From Tipula vernalis (taxonomy: Eukaryota; Arthropoda; Insecta; Diptera; Tipulidae): a stretch of 64,000 nucleotides of DNA. The notes under the pieces are model-generated. The model was not told where the DNA came from and made no database searches. It saw only the letters and a program-made list of their open reading frames with translations. The position numbers were made by a program, and so were the translations under genes. Below, piece by piece: positions 1 to 11,217 of this stretch. How positions within the stretch are numbered: the stretch's first letter is position 1; each line of letters opens with the position of its first letter. The stretch spans positions 186,481,561 to 186,545,560 of the forward strand of contig OY282560.1 of assembly GCA_958295665.1 (NCBI GenBank), in the 5' to 3' direction.

Positions 1-261
1 ATATATTTTATTATTTTTTATTTGGGAAAAAATTTAATTTCCGAAGCCCTTTTAGTGATAAATTATACATGAAACATATAAAATTAGTCTAGTTGAAGAA
101 TTAATTATGAAAAATTATTACTGTGTTTAAAAAAAACAAACAAACCATTATTTTTGAAATATTTAAAAAATGAGTCAACATAAATTAAACAACAATTATA
201 ATAGAAGAAAACTGAAATTGAATCGAATAAATGATGAATTAGGTAAAATCTTGGAAAAAAA

Positions 262-1721
262 TTAAAAAGTTTTAATTTTGATATTATGAGCCAAAGATCT
301 TAAATATTCTAGAGGTTCAGTTGAAAAAAATTTCGCTACGATTGTCTTCAATTTGGCTTCCAAATCCTTATAAATACGTCTCTTGGGTGCTGATGGGCCT
401 CAACTCAAATGTTGTTCATATATGAATTCAAAACGAGATTGTTCATCAATTATTTTTTTGAAAAAGGTTTCTATATTCGGATTTTGAACACTAACTAAAT
501 TTTTGAAGCCCCTATGCCATCCCTCTACTTTATTGTTTGTTCTGTCATCTTCCATAAGCGTATTGTGGTATACGAGTACATTCCATAAATTTATTGGAAA
601 TCTTGGCTGGCGACGCTGTTTGCTTGATATAATTCTACCAATGTAATTGTCTTCAAAATACATGATAAAATCGTCAACTTCAGTTAAAATATTCGAGGAA
701 ATTAGAAGATCAAAATATTCTGGAACTTTTTCTGGTTCAACAAAAGCTAGAGAGGCTACCATATTTATTTGCATTGCAAATATTGGTTCATTATCATAAC
801 GTGATTTGAGACCAGATGAAGCCAAATTTCTGTATAAGCTTTGCTTAAGGTGAAAATAATAACAAGATACGGCACATTCTGGGAAATTTTTTCTGAAAGC
901 GTTAACTTCCGCGAGCTCAAAATCAATCATGATCTTTTCTGGAGCAAGATTAGGTTCGTGTTTTCACAATATCTCCAAAACTTTACAATATATTTTCTCT
1001 GATTTATTTGGTAAAACAGCGTAAACTATTGGAATGTTGATTCCATATTGTAGAGCATGTATAGTGAATAATTGTTTGAATAAGTAGCCACATACTTCAA
1101 AAGTTCCATCGGCATACCTAAAATTACTTCTTGCTAATATATTCAAAAAGCTTTTAGTTTCAAATATTATGAATCGGTGCTCGTGGTTTTCTCCATTATT
1201 ATAGGTTTCATCGTTCAGTGAATCGTGAAGCAAAAATGTGTCACTTTTCATTGTGCTTGTATCACATTCCGGAACCACAAGTGATTTTCGATCCTTTGGA
1301 AATGGTAAATGTGGAACATCGGAATGTTTATTACGTATTCTTCGAATAGTACGCTTGATCGATCTCTCCAGTGGCATTTTGCAGCAGCAGCATCGGAAAT
1401 AGTCGGTATTTCTTTGCAAATTACTTGTTGTGTGCTACTAATCTGAGAATTTCTGGAATTCTGAACAATATTTGCCATATGCTGACGAGCTGCAAGCTCT
1501 GCAGCTTCGGCAGCATGATTGTGTTCAAAAAGGTCCGGCAGTTTCTTTTCAATAACGTTATCACGAATATATAAGCGAGCACGACATTTTGTGGAGTAAT
1601 ACTGAGCGCACTTCCAAATTATTTTTTCATTTAATGTTTTATCCAAATAGAAAACGAATCCCTGATATATCAAACAGTCCTTATTCTTCTCCGTTTTTGA
1701 AAATTTTATTTGTTCCTCCAT
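262..1721 (-). pseudogene. Broken MULE (Mutator-like) transposase with FLYWCH finger
   Basis: Read on the minus strand from 1721. The first frame (1721 to about 1380) has a FLYWCH-type zinc finger: F-x-F-Y-L near the start, then W-K-C, a second Cys and a closing H-N-H. A one-base shift at a GCAGCAGCAG run near 1380-1390 moves the reading into the next frame, which continues as a MULE DDE transposase: the A-D-G-T-F block with the first Asp, then the I-P-I-V-Y-A-V-L-P block. An in-frame TGA at 964-966 interrupts it, and the frame resumes through D-F-E-L-A (second Asp) to N-N-K-V-E-G-W-H (probable catalytic Glu). A second TGA at 400-402 precedes the family-typical tail L-E-Y-L-R-S-L-A-H-N-I, ending at 262-264. 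The protein would cut and paste DNA in the nucleus. It is a pseudogene with one frameshift and two stops. Family call is secure; I saw no terminal repeats. Confidence 0.85.
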
Positions 1722-1965
1722 TGCTTTCTTCTAATTTCTGGTTAAAAATTATGTTTTTTTAAAAATAATTTTTAAAAATTTTTTTTTAAACTCATAAAAT
1801 TAATAAAGCCATACTTACTTAAATTAAAATTAATAGTTAAAATGGCATAAATATTTTATTAATATTTTCCAATTTTTAATATATTCCAGAAGACACGGAA
1901 ATTTATAATATTTAATGTGTTTATAGATTTAGCTCATGGCACACTAAAATAGTTTATAATACTTA

Positions 1966-2298
1966 TGCCCGGTTTCACAAAATAATAGCAATCTCTAGTT
2001 AAATAATATTCCCTCCCTTTCTTCTTTTATTAAATTGCGATTTATTTCATAATACAAATTTAGCGCTTGCTAATTTCATTTATTTTTTTACATCAACATT
2101 TTAACTAGAGAGTTAAATATTTAACTGCCCAATTTCATCGAGCTCAATATTTAGCTGAATGCTAAATACTTCTATGTAAAAAAAATATTATCAACTTGCA
2201 TAGAATTTGTATTATGAAACAAAACGTAATTTATAAAAGAAGAAAGGGAGAATATACTATTTAACTAGGGATTGAATATTTTTTTGTGAAACCGGGCA
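1966..2298. mobile_element. MITE with about 65-bp TIRs and TTA target duplications (PIF/Harbinger-like)
   Basis: The ends are inverted copies that start TGCCCGGTTTCACAAAA and stay similar for about 65 bp, including a shared pyrimidine-rich stretch. TTA lies directly outside both ends (1963-1965 and 2299-2301). A TTA/TWA 3-bp duplication is typical of PIF/Harbinger, so that superfamily is inferred. There is no coding capacity. A flanking stretch of about 40 bp containing CTCATGGCACACTAAAA is present on both sides (1911-1951 and 2299-2338), so the insertion sits between two copies of a short direct repeat. Confidence 0.75.
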
Positions 2299-2301
2299 TT
2301 A

Positions 2302-4740
2302 ATGTGTTTATATCGTTTATAACTCATGGCACACTAAAAAAAAGAATTAAGGGATGAATTGATTTGGGATGAATTGTGCGGGATGAATGGTTCTCAGGGA
2401 TAAATTGTGAAGATGAAATGTGTGAGATGAATCAGCCGGTTACCCTCGAATGAACCTAAAAGTTAACACAAACTGCTTATTATTAAAATCTATCTTTGTA
2501 AAAAATTTCGTCCAAAACTATCAATATTTGTGAGAATGGGAGGCAAAACAAAAATAATAAAAATATATGATGGAAAGGATGGAAGGATGGAAGGACGGAC
2601 ACAACATTTTTCTAGTCGATGTTTTGGAGTCCTAGTAACCTAATTCGTCGAGAACAACAATACTTACCCAGTATAACTTCGTTATAGTGGGAAAAGTAAA
2701 AAAAAAAAAATTAAGGATCAAAGAAAATTGGTTTACGAACATTTGTTTCGTGACTTTAGCTGCCCGGTTGCATCCACTGTAAAGCTTGTCACGTGGGAAG
2801 CCTTGAACATTCGCGAAACAATCTCCGAACCGAAAAATTTTGAAAAAATCTTGTTGAAATTAATATTTTGATGAAAACTCTCAGTTTGATTTATCTTGTA
2901 AAAAGAAAGTAATAGCCAAAAAAACCTTATAAAGCTTTCTGAAAATTTCCTTTTTATATTAAAATAATAAAATGTGATTAAATAAAATTGTCCTTGATGA
3001 ACACGAAAAATTTCATTTTTCTAAGTAAATTTAAAAACTCCGGTGAGATAATATACTAATGTCTTGCTATTTAACGATTCACCTCATGCAGTAATACACC
3101 CCAAAAGCTTCGAATATTATAATAATCGCATGAAAGCAAAAAATCCAAATTATTTTTTATTATCCCCTCTGATACATAATTCTTGATTTAAATTACTCTA
3201 CGAAGAAGTTTCCAATATCACAATCTTAATAAAAAATTTGAGAAGGTATCAAAAAACCGTTGAGAAACTGTTCTAACCTATATCTGTAAAAGTCCACACT
3301 TATCAGAACTTAAACATTGCACAACCCCTGCCTGCGCGGGAATTTCTATTTTGAAATTAAAACACAAATATGAACATAAACTGCCTCCGTGCACATAAAA
3401 TGTAATAAAAAAAAAAAAAAAATTGTCACATAGTTAAAAATATTTGTTTTTTTTCTCTACAAATATTTTTTATTAAAACGTATAAAATCATGTAATTAGA
3501 TTTTTCATACACAACAATAAAAAAGAAAATGATAACAGCATGATTTTTACTGATAACGAACCAAAAAAAAAACAACAACGACCAAAAGAAAAAAAAAATC
3601 GAATAAATAGAAACATATGTTTTGATCGTTAATTACATTTCTACCATATTGTTACGTTAAAACTTTTACCTTTCACGTTTTCCGTTCGCCGGACTATATA
3701 AAAGCTCGCACTACTTGTTATTTTAAACCGTTTTTACACTTTATGAAATTTGTACGCGCTTTTTTATTTATTTTTTTTTTTTTTTAACAATTTGATATTA
3801 TTTGGCCGCACCACACTCAATTTGCAAAGGTAAACAAACCAAAAATTATTGTACTAAAATAAAGTTCGCCAAAAAATTGTTTTTCACCGGCACAAATGTC
3901 GCACACGCAACAAAATAAACAAATACACAAATACACACAAAAACGCACTTGATTAATTGATGAGAGAGCTTTTTGTATTGTTCGTAATAATATGATATTG
4001 AATAATATTGTTGTTTGTTTGGTTTCAGTTTGGAACCTCGTGCATGACAGAAAAACCAAAATCAACTGGATGATAAAATAGAAAAATAGATGGATTTTTT
4101 TTTGTGTCGTGTGTTGAATGAAAAACAAAAAAAAAATGATTACAAATTTTCAATTTTTTTATTTTCTTTATCAGTTCGGTTAAATTTTAGTTGCTTTTTT
4201 TGTTCGTTTAATCGCGCAGCATATCTAGATATTATATTTTTTGTATTACATACATACGTCACATTTAAATGTATTCCTTGTATTTTTAATAATTGCTACA
4301 TACATAATATTATGTACTTATTATATAGATTCTAGATTAATCAAATTCTTTAAAAAAAAGGTGAGTAAAGTATGATCACTGAATAAATTACACGCATCGT
4401 CGTCGTTGAATTTCTTTCGGATCGATATATCGCTTTAAATTCGCTTGCTTTTATTCCTTGGGGAAAGATCATTAATTCAAGGGCGATTTTTATTATAGTC
4501 TGCTTCTAACTAGATTAGTTTTAGTCATTACATGTCATAAAATTTGAGCTTTTTGAGAGTAATATAGAAATTTTGTGAATAATTGGAGTTGTTGTTTCAA
4601 AATAAAATTTAGATGTTACGATTACAAATGGAAAATGATAAAGGCCATATGGACGCCTCGACTCATTTTGCACGATGTGATTAGTTTGGCGAAATTTTTC
4701 ATTACAATGACACTGTATAATTAAACAATTTTAACAATTA
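2302..4740. other. AT-rich stretch without a recognised gene
   Basis: I see no supported coding sequence. The stretch holds a run of GGGATGAAT-like words (2342-2440), a GGAT/GGAA simple repeat (about 2565-2600), long A and T runs, and a TATATAAAAG box near 3697 downstream of TGTTACG. That last part resembles an LTR start, but no partner copy was found. Confidence 0.5.
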
Positions 4741-4770
4741 CTAGGGGTCACCTGTGCAATTGCACAATTT
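4741..4770 (-). other. Helitron 3' terminus: hairpin plus CTAG
   Basis: On the minus strand the order is TGTGCAATTGCACA (5-bp stem, AATT loop), 8 nt, CTAG, then host T. The hairpin is thought to mark the end of rolling-circle transfer. Confidence 0.8.
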
Positions 4771-5125
4771 TATCATTAATTTGTTTCTTTATTTCTAAAT
4801 TTCTGTTGCTCGCGGACTCCCAACTCTTTTTTATTCAAATTTGGATTTTTAGAGGCAGCCAGCAGCAGCAGCAGCAAAAACAAAAATATTTTTTAAATAA
4901 AACTGTTTAATAATTTCAAAAATTAAATTAAGTGTTTTATTTATTATTATTATTATTTATATTTGAATTCCGCTACGGGAAGCAAATTTTCACTCCAAAT
5001 TTGACTCTTGCGCGTCTTCGAAGACGTACAGTTGTAGGTCCGTTTTTCGTATCGAAAATCTGGAAAAGGTGAATTATTTAGGAACAAAATTTAAACTTTA
5101 TTAAATAGAATATGTACTTACATAA

Positions 5126-8100
5126 TTAAGAGAACACCTCCTGATATACCACATTGTCGGTTACTGTGACATCATCAACAGTACTTCCTTGTTTTGGTCC
5201 TTCGATAATTTGAATTTTTAGTGCAGTAGATTGTGTTGCTCTTGATAGTGTTGGTAAAGCTGGCCATGGGTAAAAATAGGTTCAGGAAGATAAATGTCGA
5301 TTTTTTGAAATGTTTGTCCTTGTGCCTTGTTTATTGTCATTGCGTATGCAAGACGTACTGGAAATTGATGTCTTATTAAATTGAAAGGTAATGCTGGATC
5401 GTTCGACGTATCTAAAGATATTCTTGGAATGAAATGTGTAGTACCCTTTACTGTGCCAGTTAAAATTTCAACTTTTATTACGTTCCTCTGTAAATCTGTG
5501 ACTGCTAATCTTGTTCCATTACACAAACCGTTTTTAATAGATAGGTTTCGCATAAGCATTACGTGGAGCCCTTTTAAAATATGTGGAGGAAGACCAGAAG
5601 GATTTAACGAATTCAAAAATTCTGTTGGGAAATTCACTTGTAAATTACTGTCATCGGAACCATCTTCGTTTTTGACGGAATCTACTGAGCAAAAGGACAC
5701 TTCTTCGGCATTTAAATTGTTCAATACTGTGTCATTTATATGACGAACATCATCATTTTTAGGACAAGAAATCGCTCTCTGAGATATAGATGCCACATCT
5801 CCTGGAGTAAAGTTATTGCTAAATATATCGGTAACGATATCGTCTGATAGAAATTCATTTAATATATTTAGTGAATATTGTGTTTTTTAATTGATTGATC
5901 GCAGCAACATTTACCATCGTCAATTGAAAGAAGCCATATGGAAAAATTTGAATCAGTGATTGCTCTCATATTTTGATCGAGCTTAAATATTTGAAAAAGT
6001 TTCCATAGTGGTGACTTTTTTATTGTAGCATTTACAACGCTGACACGATTTCCTCCTCGGATAACAGGAAGAACTTACCGAAAGTCGCCGCCTAATATAA
6101 TAAATTTTCCACCGAAAGGTAAATTATTTTTCATTAAGTCACGAAATACTAAGTCAATAATTTCAAGAGCAACTGCAGGTGCCTCGTCCCATATAAGGCA
6201 ATCAATTAATGTTAGTAACTTCCTTTTGTTTTTTGATAACTGAGGAAATTTAACGCAGTCAAGGTTTAAAGGCAGTACAAAGGCAGAATGTGAAGTCATA
6301 CCATGTGGCAGAAGATTTGCCGCAATTCCAGTCCAAGCAATACATAATGTTGTTTTATTAATTGTGCTGAGTTTTTGTACATATTAATGCTCGGTACAAA
6401 AATGTCTTTCCGCTACCTCCAGGGCCATCTAAGTAGAAATATTTCTGTGAATTTATACCTTGAATAGAGGACCAAATGTTTGAAGCAGCCATACGCTGTG
6501 CTTCGTTTAGATTATCCCAAAGATAGAATACAAAGTGCTGATGTAATAAGGTTGCCATATATTTCTGAATTTGGTACTGCACAGTAAAGAGATCAAACCC
6601 AACATATTCACATAAATCTCGCAGCGAAATAATGCAGTTCGTTAACGCAGCATCTTCCCCTAGACCAGAATAAATGAAATCTTCAATCATATAATCTTTA
6701 TAGTCGTTGAATAATTGTAATGGGTTTGAAGGATTGCAGTGACAAATAATTATAACAAAAAGAGAGCGTAATGATTTTGGAAGCATATACTTCGAAGCTT
6801 CAGAAAGACAAAAATGCCATTCTGCAGAATCGTTTATCAAACCTCTAGCTCGAGCAGCTTCTCTGTAAGTTGAATATACTACATTTTCAAAACTTTTAAG
6901 CTTTCGAAGGAAACAGCTTCTTTTCCTTTAACCGAAAGTAATAACAGTCGGAGGTGTTACCGCTCAGTATCTTTTGGTGAAACTGCTATTATTCTTCCTA
7001 TAGCTTTATTGCCGTGATGTGAATTTGGGGATCGTTTTTCCCATTCAAGTTAAAAAAAAACGTTGTTAAAATCGTCACTGCAATAGATTCACGTCGCAAA
7101 TAATTTTCAATGCTATTCTCGTTAAAAAATATTGACTGCCCATCTTTCAAGTGCACAGATAGCATAACAATATTATGGGTCTGACCATGAATTGGAAGTT
7201 CTTAGAGTTGCCAGGCTGCTTCTTGTGCACTAATGTAGCGACAGTTAAGATACTGCGAAATTTCATCGAAATCAACAACAGCTATGGGATCATTATTAGA
7301 ATCAACTTGTACACCAATTCTAGCACAATCATGTCCTTTGGTAATATATTTGTGAATATATGTTATGGCCTTAACTGTTGAACAAAGCTCAACATTTATA
7401 TGAGCATTATATTTTAAGGTCAAAAACGGTTTGTAGGGAACTATGAAACGATTATCTACATAAACATTTGAGGGCATAAATTCAGAAGTTATATTTAGAC
7501 GTCGCCTATATTTATAGGATAAGTTTCTTTAGATATATCGGTTTCTTCGCAGAATGGTTTCGGATTTAAATTTCCACATGGCCCATGTTTATTATGTTTT
7601 ATTACCATATCGTATAGTTGCGGATGTGTAATTTTATTGGGAATTTTAGCTAAAATGATTTTGTCCACATCTGCAGCTGATTTTAACTTATCCTCCTTAC
7701 AGAGAGTAAATAAACAATGAGCATGTGGAAGGCCACGTTTTTGGTGCTCAATGACCTAAACGTAACTGCATGTTTTTCCAAACACATGGGATTTGATAAT
7801 ATCGTTCAAAACTCGTTTAATTTGAGATTGAACACTCGTGTAACTAAATCAGGGCGATCTGAAGCGTTTTGAAATGAATGTAGTTGCGATTTAATTTCTG
7901 GCCACGCTGGATTACACGTAAACGTGATAAATAAATCGGGGCGCCGAAATTTTCTCACCATAGCCATATTGTCCTGATAAAGTTTTGACATAAAGCGTGG
8001 CCCACCAGTAAATGAGGATGGAAGTATGAATAAATTACCAATCCTTACATTGTTATCATTACTAAAGCTATTCATATGATCTAAAAGACCTTTGTACGAA

Positions 8101-9310
8101 TCAACACGAAGAGATACATTAAGCGATTGGCTTCTACACGCGCATAAGCATATACAATATACTGCTGAAATAGCTTTACCCTATAATGAAGAGTGTTAAA
8201 AATTGTTGGTCTAATTGCTATTTTATATGCGTAAAATTGTAGGACGGTGGTAGTATTTCGTACAGCCGTAGAGTTCGTTGTATTATGAGGTATATTGGTA
8301 GTCCATCCAAAATCTCCATTAGGATAAAAAAGAGGAAAAATCATTGGGTCCAAATGTTTGGATTGGAAGTTAATTCGCTTAATGCTTCTGCTATTGGTAG
8401 GATAAACTGCAAAATCGATTTGGGCGGGTATGTTGCCATAACGATCGGGAACATAAATTAATGCAGCATCATTAGCATTTGCAGGTGCATTATACAATCT
8501 TTGATCATCCTGTAAATTTCTATAAAAAACTAAGGACACTTTATTTATCTCGCAATTATTTTGGGCAGCATATGCTGATTCGGTTTCGAATACTTCTCGA
8601 AGCTTTTGATAACTTCTAGCGTATGGTGATATGTTATGCAAAACATTACCAATTGTTGTTATGATTTCTTTTAGGCAGGCTGAGTTATAGTGATTATTCA
8701 TACGAATATTGACAGCGGTATCAGTATCATAAAGAAATAGTTCAGCATATAAAATATCGGCATCAGCAGTGTGGACGTTTTCTATATTCAAATATAAGTC
8801 AATTGGAATATTATCAGCAGTTTTGTGGTAGACTTCACCAGAAACTTTAAAGCAATAAACACTGCCTTATATATTAGGTATATTGGCTCCCATTGAAGCA
8901 AAGGCGTTAGAGTTGTTGTATTACCTAATGGACTCACGGAAATTTCGGCTTTTGCGATCAGTACCAATGTATAATTCTTTAATTTCAATTGGAAAATGTG
9001 CGTTGGACGTAGGTAAATTAGACAACTTACCATTGTGGCAACAATTCGATTTAGGCTCACTTTTGAAGTGAACTGCAGCGCAATGGATGCATGTGAACGA
9101 AAGCGGTCCAAGATCATGTGTCTGAGGAAAAAAAAATTCTGAAGATCCCGAAATAGCCGACTTGTAAGTGGATTTGCGAAGTTCAAGATGAATTGTAGGT
9201 CTATTAATATCCACTTGGTGTTGTGAACGCCTCACTCGTTGCCGTTCATTTATTTCACTATTTCTTCTACGACGATAGCTTGTAAAATATTTTTGTCTAT
9301 TTCGTTTCAT
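5126..9310 (-). pseudogene. Helitron Rep-helicase (RepHel), decayed
   Basis: The pieces follow RepHel order. The N-terminal part (9310 to about 8920) has a Cys/His cluster of the kind C-x2-C...H-F...C-C-H-N-G-K. The Rep part carries F-I-T-F-T-C-N-P-A-W-P-E-I (about 7890-7930), the HUH metal site R-G-L-P-H-A-H (about 7715-7735) and the tyrosine motif Y-I-H-K-Y-I-T-K-G (about 7340-7370). The Pif1-like helicase part has Walker A G-G-S-G-K-T (about 6405), Walker B L-I-W-D-E-A-P (about 6190) and the C-terminal Y-A-M-T-I-N-K-A-Q-G-Q-T-F (about 5325). The normal C-terminus (L-S-R-A..., ending E-V-F-S) is reached only by a frame change near 5250 and stops at 5126. HUH Rep nicks and joins single strands; the helicase unwinds. 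At least seven frame changes show it is dead, although the catalytic motifs survive. Confidence 0.9.
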
Positions 9311-9930
9311 ACTAATATTTCGAAAAATTTAACTCTCTTAATTATACAATACTATTTGTAATCACGAAAATCACATTAATTATTAAATCTAATTTCATCG
9401 AAAGTCGAACTGATTTGATGAAGCGCAAAATTTTTGAATATTTGTTTTATTTATCCCGACGTGTTTAATATACATAATACGATACGTCATATTACAATAC
9501 TTATACATGTATATTAGTATTTTATAAAAGTCAATGTAATGGTGCATGTATATTAAAATCACACAGCTAGCTATAACTGTAAATTTTTTAATAACACAGT
9601 CGTGTGGGTGCAGATTGCAGAAACATTTTTGTCTATTTCAAATATTTTTGTCTTTTGTTCTTAATTGAAACAAAAATTGTTTCTCGTGTATATAGCAACA
9701 CATAATATACTGATAAACACATTGTGATATACATTATGAACAAAAGGAAAACTGGGGAAATAAAAATATTTTGTGAACGAAGTATTTTATGTAAACGAAA
9801 ACACACGATGGTTGCTTCAATCGGGTATGCTTGTATATGTAGTAATATAGATAGTACCGCCCTAAAGTTGATATTTTTAGCCAACTGATTAGAAAACTGG
9901 TTTCTTGTTTTTATTACGTTTTATAAATCT

Positions 9931-10379
9931 AATGTTAAATTCTTTCGGAAAAAAAACACCCTGAGGGTAAAAAATTTTACTCGAAGGGTAACAATTTGAC
10001 ATTACAAATTCTTTCTGGGAAAATAAAGCACTTTATTTTTTGCTCTAGAGCATTTTGCTTTACTCTAGATTTTTTCATAGATTTGCTTTACTCTTTACAA
10101 ATACATAGAAATGTGAAATGTCAAAGTGAATTGGAAACAAAAATAAAACTCCATTTTGATATTTCATTTGTTGTTTATTGAATATTAATGCGCTAAAATT
10201 AATTGGTTCCATCTTTTTGTTATCAAAATAAAAAAAGTTTTACTGATCTGACTGACAGTAAAACATAACCTCACTTTATTTTGCTCTTTTTACACCAACA
10301 CAACTACAAAAATATTTTCATATTCTTTAGGAGATAAAAAAGTTACTTTATTTCGAGTAACCCGAAAGAATTTGACATA
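9931..10379. mobile_element. Candidate MITE with short inverted ends
   Basis: A 12-bp word AAATTCTTTCGG at 9937-9948 is inverted as CCGAAAGAATTT at 10362-10373, with partial similarity outside it (AATGTT and GACATAA). A further partial copy of the terminal sequence occurs internally near 10003-10018. It has no coding content. The bounds and the class are uncertain. Confidence 0.4.
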
Positions 10380-11185
10380 ATAAGATAAACTAACTAACAA
10401 CTTTATATGTAAGTGTGTTACCATTTCCATGAATGTTGGATGGTCCCTGGCAAAATTATGGGATGTTTCACATCATGTTGAATGGAAGCATTTGAAAGTG
10501 GCTGCTGACCCTTAATAATTCGAATCCGAACCTATTTAGAAATGGAGAAATTCGCTAATTTTCGTTTAGTAAATTTTATACCTGATTTGAACAGTTCCAG
10601 ATCTTGCGGAAACCGTTTGTCTCGCATTTGTCGTCGATTACATCTCTTCGACCATCGATTTTTATTTCCATTACTTTATTTATTGATCTGCATTATTGAT
10701 TACATCTACGTTATTAATTTTTATTGCTTAATAAAACGGTACGGTTTTTGTTTTACGCGGGAAAATGTCCAGAAAGATGCGAATGAAGTTTATCCTAAAT
10801 TAATATTAGTTTTTAAAACAACAACAAAATTTTGTTTGGATGTTTTTAAAAAAGCATACATTCGGGCGAATTTATTATATGCACAGGGAAAAACCATAAA
10901 ATAATGAAGTATAAGAAAATTCAAGCGCATACAACAATGAAATTCAATCAGCGCACGAATAATGTGTACGGCCGAAAATAAAACTAACATTAGGTGTCCA
11001 CCGAGGGAAACAAAGTTTTTGATAAACGTAATGAAATTCTTTCTTTGAAATGGAATATTTATTTCCTTCACTGAATCTGCTCTTTAAACAACAAAAAAAA
11101 AAAAAAAAAAAAAAATGTACCTCTCTCTTGCTTTTACGAACATTTTTGTTTCCTTGTTTTTGTTTTTTTTTTGGTATATTATGTA
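10380..11185. other. Stretch without a recognised gene
   Basis: A 120-codon frame exists at 10542-10904 (+). It has no recognisable motif and a composition like the surrounding DNA, so I do not call it. A run of about 23 A lies at 11093-11115. Confidence 0.4.
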
Positions 11186-11193
11186 GATGTACG
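11186..11193. repeat. Target-site duplication (left) of the hAT-like element
   Basis: GATGTACG here is repeated exactly at 18686-18693, directly outside the CAGTGATGGAA inverted ends. Eight base pairs is the hAT duplication length. Confidence 0.8.
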
Positions 11194-11217
11194 CAGTGAT
11201 GGAATTTTAGGTACAAT

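Larger units (their letters stand above)
4741..9851 (-). mobile_element. Helitron, about 5.1 kb, both termini visible
   Basis: The element reads on the minus strand. Its 3' end, at 4741, reads on that strand as hairpin TGTGCAATTGCACA, then GGTGACCC, then CTAG, followed by a T from the host. This is the Helitron layout of a short hairpin some 8-12 nt before CTRR. The proposed 5' end at 9851 reads TCTATATTACTAC on the minus strand and is preceded by A, so the element lies between A and T as Helitrons do. The 5' sequence also fits the maize Helitron start consensus TCTMTAYTAMYHNW, quoted from knowledge of the family. There is no target duplication, as expected. Coding remnants with Rep and helicase motifs fill 5126-9310. 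The 3' end is strongly supported, the 5' end moderately. Confidence 0.8.

Noticed and set aside
3652..3790. TGTTACG followed by a TATA box, possible LTR start or promoter
   Set aside because: No partner LTR, primer site or adjacent gene was found, and the shared TGTTACG at 31192 does not extend.
10542..10904. 120-codon plus-strand frame
   Set aside because: No motif, hydrophobic stretch of AT-rich composition, and located between mobile elements without supporting signals.
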